This document shows, one piece after another, positions 58,801 through 64,000 of a stretch of 64,000 bases of DNA. The position numbers and the translations under genes were made by a program. The notes beneath the pieces were generated by a model, which did not search any database, was not told the DNA's origin, and saw only the letters and a list, made by a program, of their open reading frames with translations. Position 1 is the first letter of the stretch. The number at the start of each line of letters is the position of its first letter. This DNA comes from Trichomonas vaginalis G3 (Eukaryota > Parabasalia > Trichomonadida > Trichomonadidae): the NCBI RefSeq assembly GCF_026262505.1, contig NC_067206.1, positions 30,891,896-30,955,895 on the forward strand, given 5' to 3'.

Positions 58801-61800
58801 TTGCATTACAATTAATTGAGAGGAAATCGATCATTGTAAATATCATTTTCCATTGTAAAGGATCACACAAAACTAAGAACCTCAATAGTAATTGTCTTGT
58901 ATAAGAGTTTGTCAAATGTAAAATGAATAAAGGATAAATAAACCAACATTTTTCAGCTGCAAATTCCTTAGAAGGATAAATTCCTGAGAATAATAATTCA
59001 ATTGCTTCAATTTTTCCAATTTTTTTCGCTGCAACACAACAAATAATTAATAAGGAATAGTCTGTCTTCATCATGTCTATGTATATTTTCAGTTCTTCCA
59101 TTGTTATGCACTCAAAATTCTTTGCAAAATAAATTAAAATATCCTTTTTGTCATGTAAAATTATTTTGTTACATGTCAAAAAAATAAAAATTTCCAAAAC
59201 CAATGGAGCAAAATCAGAAATTTTTGATAAAGTCATCAATAAATCAATAGTTTGGTTTGCAAACTCAGAAACAGGACATGGATTAGTGTGTATAATATTA
59301 TTCAAACACACTAACACGAATTTGGAAAATTCTCTGTCAGGATTTGATTGACAAAACGAAATCATTAATTTGAAATTGTTTAAAGAGAATTGGTTTTGTG
59401 CAATCAATGTAAGAATTGTCATAAATAATGATCTGAACTCTTCCATTGGTATTTCTTCCTGCTTTAATGATATTTCTGGTCTAAAATTGTGTAGTTGTGA
59501 ATATAAATTGTAATGTAAAGAAATTTGACACAAAAACCGTTTAAATGGTTTAATTTTAGCAATTGAAGAATAATGAGTAGGAATTAGTTCATTTGCCCAG
59601 TGTATGTAGACTTGGAGTTGGTCTTCGCTTCTTGATTTTGACCAAATTGTTGAATTCAGCAGAATTTCATTCATCATCTGATTTTTTAGTTCTGTTTGCG
59701 TCAAGTTCAAATAAATTTCGTAAAATTTCTTGTAGAGTTTGAATGTGATGAATTCAGTCGGTCCATTTGTAATTAAGTAGAAAATGATGTGGAATCCATC
59801 TCTTTTTAGGAAAATTAACTCTGATTTCTGGTTGTAATTCAACATCAGTTCTAAAAGACAAAGAACTTTTTCATACAAATCTTCATTCATTTTTATTTGA
59901 TTTTCTTCAATTTGTAAATTTATATCTAAATTTGTTGGATCATTTTCTTTATTTTTATTACTACTGTTTTTATTTGTTTCATTGTTGTTTAACTCATTTT
60001 GTTTATTTCTTTCTTCTTGGACTCGATACTGTTGATTTTCTTCTTCATTTTGTTGATTCTTAACATTTTCTTCTTTGTCATTTTCTTTACTTTTCTCTTT
60101 TTCTTCTTCATTCTTGTTCATATTTTCTCTTTCAGATTCTTCTTTATTATTTTTAATAACAACTGAGTCGTTTTTCACTTCATTTTCTTCTGTTTCTTTT
60201 TGTCTCTCTTCACTTTCTTTTTTATCATATTTGTTCTCATTAGAATTTGCTTCATTATTTTCTTCTTTTTCAGAAATTTCCTTCTTTTCAGTTTGATTTT
60301 CATCATCACTTTCTTTTCTTGCTTTTTCGTTATGATTTTCATTTTGATTTCCTTCATTTTCATTGTTTTCATAAGAATTCTTTTCATTATTTTCTTCTTT
60401 TTCAGATATTTCTTTCTTATCATTTTGATTTTCTTTTTCTTCTTTATTTTCTATTTTCCAAGAGTTAAACAAGTTGAAACACAAGTCAAATCTGCACTGA
60501 TTGACGAGTACAGAAGAAAAGTTTTGTTTTGAGAAAGAGATTTCTTTCGATTCTTCGAAAACGAAAAAGTTTTTGATTTCACTCAAAAATCTGAAATCTT
60601 TTTCTTTGATTTTTTCAATGTTTTGCTGAGAAATTAAATTGGAAATCAAGTAATTACTCAACAAATGTTTTGATTGAACACTATTCTCAATCATTTTACT
60701 GCCAACAGTAACAGTCATCGTCTCTTTTATCTCAGAAGTCATAAAACAAATCGTTTCATCATTTAGTGTCAAATTTGTGTCACCTTTTTGAGAAATTGAC
60801 AAACTAAAGAAATTCCAATTATTTTTAATGAATTTGTCGTGGATTGAATACTGTCTGTTTGTGTCCTCGAACAAAATACTGTTTCTTTCGATCAAAACTT
60901 TCATTGGAGAAAAATTTTCAAAATTAATTTCCAAAATCACAGGAATTTGCTCTGATTCTTCATCATTTTGGTCGAAATAGATGTAACATATGAATGTGAT
61001 GCCTTCTGTAACTGGAATTTGATGTTTCTTCTGGTTTTCTGTCAAATAATTTCCGAAATTTGGGGTTTTATTTGACTTAATAAGGTGTTTGAACATGAAT
61101 TCATATATAAGATCCCTGTTTATACCATTGTTGTCTTGTTTCAAGTAACAAATCAGTTTTTGGACAAAAATTATTGAGCAATAGTTTCTGGAAATCATTT
61201 CTAAGATGTTTAATATCTCTGTTTGGTTCTGTGGAGTGATTAACTCAAGGATGTTGATGTCTAATTTGTAATCTTTCACTAAAATTTGGAAAATTTCATA
61301 ATTATCATGCAAACTACTAAGAATTGGCTTTGCCCTGTCGAAGTTTCCGTCTTTAACTAGCTCAATAATTAGAAATGTTACATGAATGGCCGATTTCTGT
61401 GTTAAATTTTCCAAATTTGAATAATTCAAGTAAAAATCAATGAAATTATCAGATAATGGATGCAGATTTGATGATACTGTAGCCATTATTTGTGTAAAAT
61501 CTGTTAAAATCTGTGTTTTTTCGATTAATTTCAAAATTTCTATTAAATATTTCTCCAAAAGTTGAGGATTTCTTATCAAGAAGTGGTTTTCTATCAGTGA
61601 AAGTACGAAATCATTGAACTTATCTGACGAAATGTGATCAACTTTTGAGATATTCAGATATGAAATCAAATCTATTAAAATTTCAATGGAATCTTCATCA
61701 TGGATGTAAAATCTCTGCGACATAGAGAAGTTTAGAAGCACTGCACTGATGATATCAACGTTGTTTTGTTCTAATTGCAAAAACTTCTTCATTTGCTCCA

Positions 61801-61963
61801 AAACAAACTTCCTACATGGTTTTTCACATACAAAAGAGAAGAATGTCGATACAAAACTGAAATCTTTCCAAGATAATTTAATTATATCGACGTATTGAAG
61901 GGAAATTTCGATTAATTTAAAGAGAAGTAAACTGTTATTGTCTGTATCTTCATTTCCCTCTAT
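55829..61963 (-). CDS. BEACH-domain protein (NBEA/LYST-like), main part: PH-BEACH, BEACH, WD40
   Basis: ~2045 codons with no ATG of its own until 61792 but in perfect frame with the gene piece upstream (see 61964-63319). Helical armadillo-like N-terminal region; Glu/Asn/Lys-rich low-complexity insert (about 59900-60470); PH-BEACH domain (around 57500-58140); BEACH domain (about 56700-57490) with SYLIYLNLVSGRTF, YPIFPW, DLTKPIGALN and SLHIDIQDGKFD, HWIDLMFGYKQ-type motifs; and a C-terminal WD40-like propeller (55829-56680). BEACH proteins organise vesicle traffic and lysosome/phagosome biogenesis. Seven copies of the word TGTCACTTTT lie in this gene. Confidence 0.92.
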   Translation of the reverse strand: MEGNEDTDNNSLLLFKLIEISLQYVDIIKLSWKDFSFVSTFFSFVCEKPCRKFVLEQMKKFLQLEQNNVDIISAVLLNFSMSQRFYIHDEDSIEILIDLISYLNISKVDHISSDKFNDFVLSLIENHFLIRNPQLLEKYLIEILKLIEKTQILTDFTQIMATVSSNLHPLSDNFIDFYLNYSNLENLTQKSAIHVTFLIIELVKDGNFDRAKPILSSLHDNYEIFQILVKDYKLDINILELITPQNQTEILNILEMISRNYCSIIFVQKLICYLKQDNNGINRDLIYEFMFKHLIKSNKTPNFGNYLTENQKKHQIPVTEGITFICYIYFDQNDEESEQIPVILEINFENFSPMKVLIERNSILFEDTNRQYSIHDKFIKNNWNFFSLSISQKGDTNLTLNDETICFMTSEIKETMTVTVGSKMIENSVQSKHLLSNYLISNLISQQNIEKIKEKDFRFLSEIKNFFVFEESKEISFSKQNFSSVLVNQCRFDLCFNLFNSWKIENKEEKENQNDKKEISEKEENNEKNSYENNENEGNQNENHNEKARKESDDENQTEKKEISEKEENNEANSNENKYDKKESEERQKETEENEVKNDSVVIKNNKEESERENMNKNEEEKEKSKENDKEENVKNQQNEEENQQYRVQEERNKQNELNNNETNKNSSNKNKENDPTNLDINLQIEENQIKMNEDLYEKVLCLLELMLNYNQKSELIFLKRDGFHIIFYLITNGPTEFITFKLYKKFYEIYLNLTQTELKNQMMNEILLNSTIWSKSRSEDQLQVYIHWANELIPTHYSSIAKIKPFKRFLCQISLHYNLYSQLHNFRPEISLKQEEIPMEEFRSLFMTILTLIAQNQFSLNNFKLMISFCQSNPDREFSKFVLVCLNNIIHTNPCPVSEFANQTIDLLMTLSKISDFAPLVLEIFIFLTCNKIILHDKKDILIYFAKNFECITMEELKIYIDMMKTDYSLLIICCVAAKKIGKIEAIELLFSGIYPSKEFAAEKCWFIYPLFILHLTNSYTRQLLLRFLVLCDPLQWKMIFTMIDFLSINCNAKSEFLNAIITYISSGDILLTEDISKIFIDLFKNYVFFNSENKVMLSLFMSSPFVTPDIFEQFEMKQTVNNTANFSDLLNFIEKIQLKQQKVTFQLNLDSNGEWIDAHLCFNSLSVLERMQCDDLFYIICYFLLSSKFKNFELYVENIFSKNDSRNKKNFERFLMFKMYLLTKSNDYQCFVNDFICFENFSKDFSFDFQNINEIKSYFENGIKYNMEYHDLSALWALSVEGELHMMKSDLYKGRKSWKIVENFVSSSSLTWKTNEKKHYRRDETGCYSTCPFKLKVNHNFDDHKDAENLNKEIELFSQKSDTKKVENFDRINSSLFRPSLCSFQIKWITISKQKTAEVKIYEKEFYVNFPTGKSQKIRYDIIGLIRHTTYLHHFDSALLSLINGKTYFLRFRSESERNKFSNEIEKIKSDINISRKMIVEDNDQFLQKWVKGELSNFSYLIYLNLVSGRTFRCSNQYPIFPWTLTDYKSDKLNLNDENVYRDLTKPIGALNENRLKMLKKLMECLKTNDQKYYLYSNGPNCPLTLFLLLVRVEPFTSLHIDIQDGKFDTAERQFKSIEQLFENVSNDMNDFRELIPEFFFYLDFLLNKDKFNLGLENEGNVLLPKWSNNSPFEFVYKMRKSLESDFVSKNLNHWIDLMFGYKQKGDEVVLSDNIFNPDLYDNVWDQKNLTKEQINTLELGLKHLGQMPAQIFDKPHPPKSDNLTQPTVKTRILRFTKKVVEKGKIFEDFVSICTEKQIIFACISSQDMMRVPKQGEIVGFGDKCVVNENGFVFYVDKTINLNSKVVYFNFCQIYMAIIGDDNIVRILQPNFDGSNSFPYYNGDAIGVEISVSFHSVLVYSKRNICLYSLSGNTDVLSLDFDVDISKVKITSGWGFIVILTEDDEIFLYTINGDFVKKCHLNEKVTSLETYTTSKGFDYIVLGCKNGVILESDTIELTFDKKIFCLNDEIIDAVISMRGSCYNVLIKSGSLYILPRKTIDCI

Positions 61964-63319
61964 TCATTTCAGCTGAAAATGTTTTGATAATCTGGAAAAT
62001 AAGGAAATCAGCTCTGGAGACTCGTAACTCATTTTTACAATGATATTTATGTTCTTTATGAAGGTTCTGAGTACATTTTCAAACACAAAATTGTAGTTTA
62101 TCGTTGAATTTAATAAAAATGAAATTGATGAGAAATTTTTTTCATCTAAGATGATATTTGTGCCATATCTGACCAATTTACCTATGTTGTCATCTCTTTT
62201 ATCAGTTTGGAACACTACAGGATGAAATATAAAATCTAATAAACATTTTTTCGTTTTTCTGAGGGTGTAAAGTAGTAAAGCGTAAATTTCCCAAAAATTT
62301 CCTTTATCGGCTGCTTCCTCGAGCTTTCCAAACAATGTTGAAGTGAAGATATTTAAAAGATACGCGTTTGTACTCAAAATTGCATGAGCAAACATCTTGA
62401 AGTTTTCTCTTATGTCTGGACTGATGATTTTTGATGTAGAAATTTGTTGTTTTACGAATTCTGAATTCAAATCAAATTTTATTTTTGAAAAAGTGTCTGT
62501 TTTTATTGGTTCGTAGTTGACTGCGTGGTTTTGTGTCGAAATAGTTGGTTCTGTCAATGTATTTTTGCTGTATTCGACGTAAAAAGAAAAATCCGAATTT
62601 ATTACTTTCAAAAACAGTTTTTGAACAAATTCTTTGATGATTTCACCTGATTTATTTTGGTTTAGATATGGATTTATCAGACAAAACAGAGAAATTGCTT
62701 CTTTTCGCAGATTAAACAACATTTTTTTGATTGAATTAACGAGAACCAGTGCTTCTTCTGATGTAATCTCATTGTTCATCACGTATCTGATCGCAAAATC
62801 AAGTAAAGTACTCTTTTCATACAAAGATATATAAGCAGGAAGCAGAGGAAATGATTGTTTCGTTGGCAATTGCTCAATATTGTAATATTCTTGCAAAAAT
62901 ATTTCGAATTGTTGGATGTTTTTGTGTTCTTCTTGATAAAAATAAAAAGAAAAAAGATATAAAACGATTTTCTTAATGATATCATGTGTTGAAAATGCAA
63001 TCAATGATTTTAAAAAGATAAGTAAAGATTCTGTTTTTTCTTTATTATCTTCTAGTTCTTTCCAGTAAAGAAATGAATACAATAAATATGAAATGCAGAA
63101 GTCTATATCTGTTTGATTTGTATTTTTATGAACTATGAGTATTACTAAGTCATTGTTCTGGAAGTTAAAGTGAGATTCGTTAGTATCAGATTTCGGAAAT
63201 GGATTATTTGAAAAAAAATCCTTTAATTCTGGATCAAGAGGTGATTTTTCAATCTGTTTAAGCTTGGCTATGACTTCGGGTGTTGGATCAGAAGAAATAT
63301 CTCTGAGCAAATCATCCAT
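61964..63319 (-). CDS. N-terminal part of the BEACH protein, ended by an in-frame TGA
   Basis: 451 residues from the ATG at 63319 (MDDLLRDISS), mostly alpha-helical, resembling the armadillo-like N-terminal region of large BEACH proteins. It ends in TGA at 61964-61966; the frame then continues without interruption for ~55 codons into the downstream part, so the two pieces form one ~2497-codon gene with one nonsense codon. TCATTTT ~25 bp upstream is an initiator candidate. Either a pseudogene/allele, an assembly error, or two separate genes. Confidence 0.75.
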   Translation of the reverse strand: MDDLLRDISSDPTPEVIAKLKQIEKSPLDPELKDFFSNNPFPKSDTNESHFNFQNNDLVILIVHKNTNQTDIDFCISYLLYSFLYWKELEDNKEKTESLLIFLKSLIAFSTHDIIKKIVLYLFSFYFYQEEHKNIQQFEIFLQEYYNIEQLPTKQSFPLLPAYISLYEKSTLLDFAIRYVMNNEITSEEALVLVNSIKKMLFNLRKEAISLFCLINPYLNQNKSGEIIKEFVQKLFLKVINSDFSFYVEYSKNTLTEPTISTQNHAVNYEPIKTDTFSKIKFDLNSEFVKQQISTSKIISPDIRENFKMFAHAILSTNAYLLNIFTSTLFGKLEEAADKGNFWEIYALLLYTLRKTKKCLLDFIFHPVVFQTDKRDDNIGKLVRYGTNIILDEKNFSSISFLLNSTINYNFVFENVLRTFIKNINIIVKMSYESPELISLFSRLSKHFQLK

Positions 63320-64000
63320 TCAGTGGCCAATCAGATTTAAAATGATTTAAAGAAAATTAATTAATATACTACAAATGAGAAATTTATTTGGTTCGTGTTG
63401 ATTGAATGTCGACTTTTAAAATGAAAATATGAAATGATTTATATAAATATATTAGATTTTCATTATTTTGGCATCTAGAACAAGAGGGCAAACTTCATGG
63501 TTCTTTAACCCAATATGATTTTTTGTTAATAAGAAACGAATATAAAAATTAATTGAAAGAATTTTTAGGGTGAACTTACGCCCATCCGATATTTATATCA
63601 AATTTCTTTCAATTGGCATGGTGTGCCATAGAAAATCAACTTTGAGCATCAGAATTGAAGGTTGTGCCATACAGGGATAAGTGCTTTATGTGAATATCAG
63701 TTTCATTTTCAAAATTAATATTGTTAATTGAAAACATTGAATCAAAGTTAATATTAATAAGACTTGCATGCTATTTGATGTTACATTTACCTTATCAAGT
63801 ATTTCATAGTTATTAATTCTATGAAGATATTGTTATAACAATAAATATATAAATAGTTGTGACACTTTTTACGGGCTTATAAATAAGCCCGAAAAAGTAT
63901 CAAGCAACTATTAATATATATATACTCACTTTTTAATCGTCGTCCTTCCTCTCAAAAAGTGACTAATATATTTTGAATATATATATAGTTATTTATTTTA
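63320..64000. other. Upstream intergenic region with a long hairpin
   Basis: AT-rich region upstream of the BEACH gene to the window end. Contains the hairpin at 63864-63898 and two close relatives of the word TGTCACTTTT (63861 and 63953). No gene seen. Confidence 0.5.
63864..63898. other. Long imperfect hairpin
   Basis: ACTTTTT-a-CGGGCTTAT pairs with ATAAGCCCG-AAAAAGT, a 16-bp stem with one bulged A and a 2-bp centre, in otherwise AT-rich DNA. Could act as a transcript end for the neighbouring gene or be a small repeat. Confidence 0.75.

Noticed and set aside
60075..60532. Plus-strand frames rich in Phe/Leu/Ser
   Set aside because: Shadows of the Glu/Lys/Asn-rich low-complexity segment of the BEACH gene.
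61964..61966. TGA as a reassigned or selenocysteine codon
   Set aside because: TGA ends several genes in this window (GP63-like gene, integrase, 36-aa gene, ABC tail), and no SECIS-like structure was recognised.

Overview
The window looks like a chromosomal segment of a trichomonad protist, most likely Trichomonas vaginalis. The DNA is AT-rich and the genes are intronless. The host gene set is characteristic: a DUF3447-type ankyrin protein, a leishmanolysin (GP63)-like protein, a BspA-type leucine-rich-repeat surface protein, R2R3 Myb proteins, a BEACH protein and an ABCB-type transporter. Several host genes carry a TCAYW-type initiator just upstream of ATG. The mobile elements also fit: two ~1.3-kb mariner copies (Tvmar1 type) and a 17-kb Maverick/Polinton. 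Species assignment is inference.

Layout. 1-4.25 kb: ankyrin gene (5' end outside the window) and a GP63-like gene with a mutated zinc-protease motif. 4.6-8.03 kb: hairpin-rich DNA and a decayed MULE-type transposon bracketed by a 20-bp inverted repeat, with a striking T-shaped three-way-junction sequence, a 3 x 120-bp tandem array and several palindromes. 8.17-13.74 kb: IST1-like gene and BspA-like gene. 13,947-31,146: a complete-ended Maverick with ~543-bp terminal inverted repeats and a perfect 6-bp target duplication (GTTATT). It carries a truncated polymerase B, an integrase, a primase/SF3 helicase set between inverted tandem arrays, a phage-type fibre, several structural or small genes, a packaging ATPase and a frameshifted major capsid gene. 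One intact mariner is inserted at the 3' end of its integrase gene. 31.4-43.9 kb: host genes for a TPR-like protein, a 1506-aa coiled-coil repeat protein and a membrane-anchored glycosidase-like protein, plus a broken cysteine-rich receptor and a broken Myb gene. 44.35-51.15 kb: an ABC transporter gene broken into three pieces by a second mariner and by a ~3.5-kb virus-derived element. That element holds two unrecognised genes, dense tandem arrays with a 15-bp perfect hairpin, and a fragment of another polymerase B. 52-63.3 kb: an LRR protein, an intact Myb protein and a very large BEACH/WD gene interrupted by one in-frame TGA.

How the parts fit together. The Maverick encodes replication (PolB remnant, primase-helicase), integration, packaging and virion proteins. 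Its polymerase is 5'-truncated and its capsid gene frameshifted, so it is now non-autonomous, while many of its other frames remain open. Most Maverick genes start with TAAATG, a signature not seen at host genes here. The second element shares that design (TAAATG at one gene, arrays beside genes, polB end near a terminus) but its other proteins are unlike the first Maverick's.

Most noteworthy: the second virus-like element that split the ABC gene; the phage gp10/collar-type fibre in a Maverick; the TAAATG start signature; the inverted arrays around the helicase; the T-shaped junction at 5049-5118; and an over-represented word, TGTCACTTTT, concentrated inside the BEACH gene.
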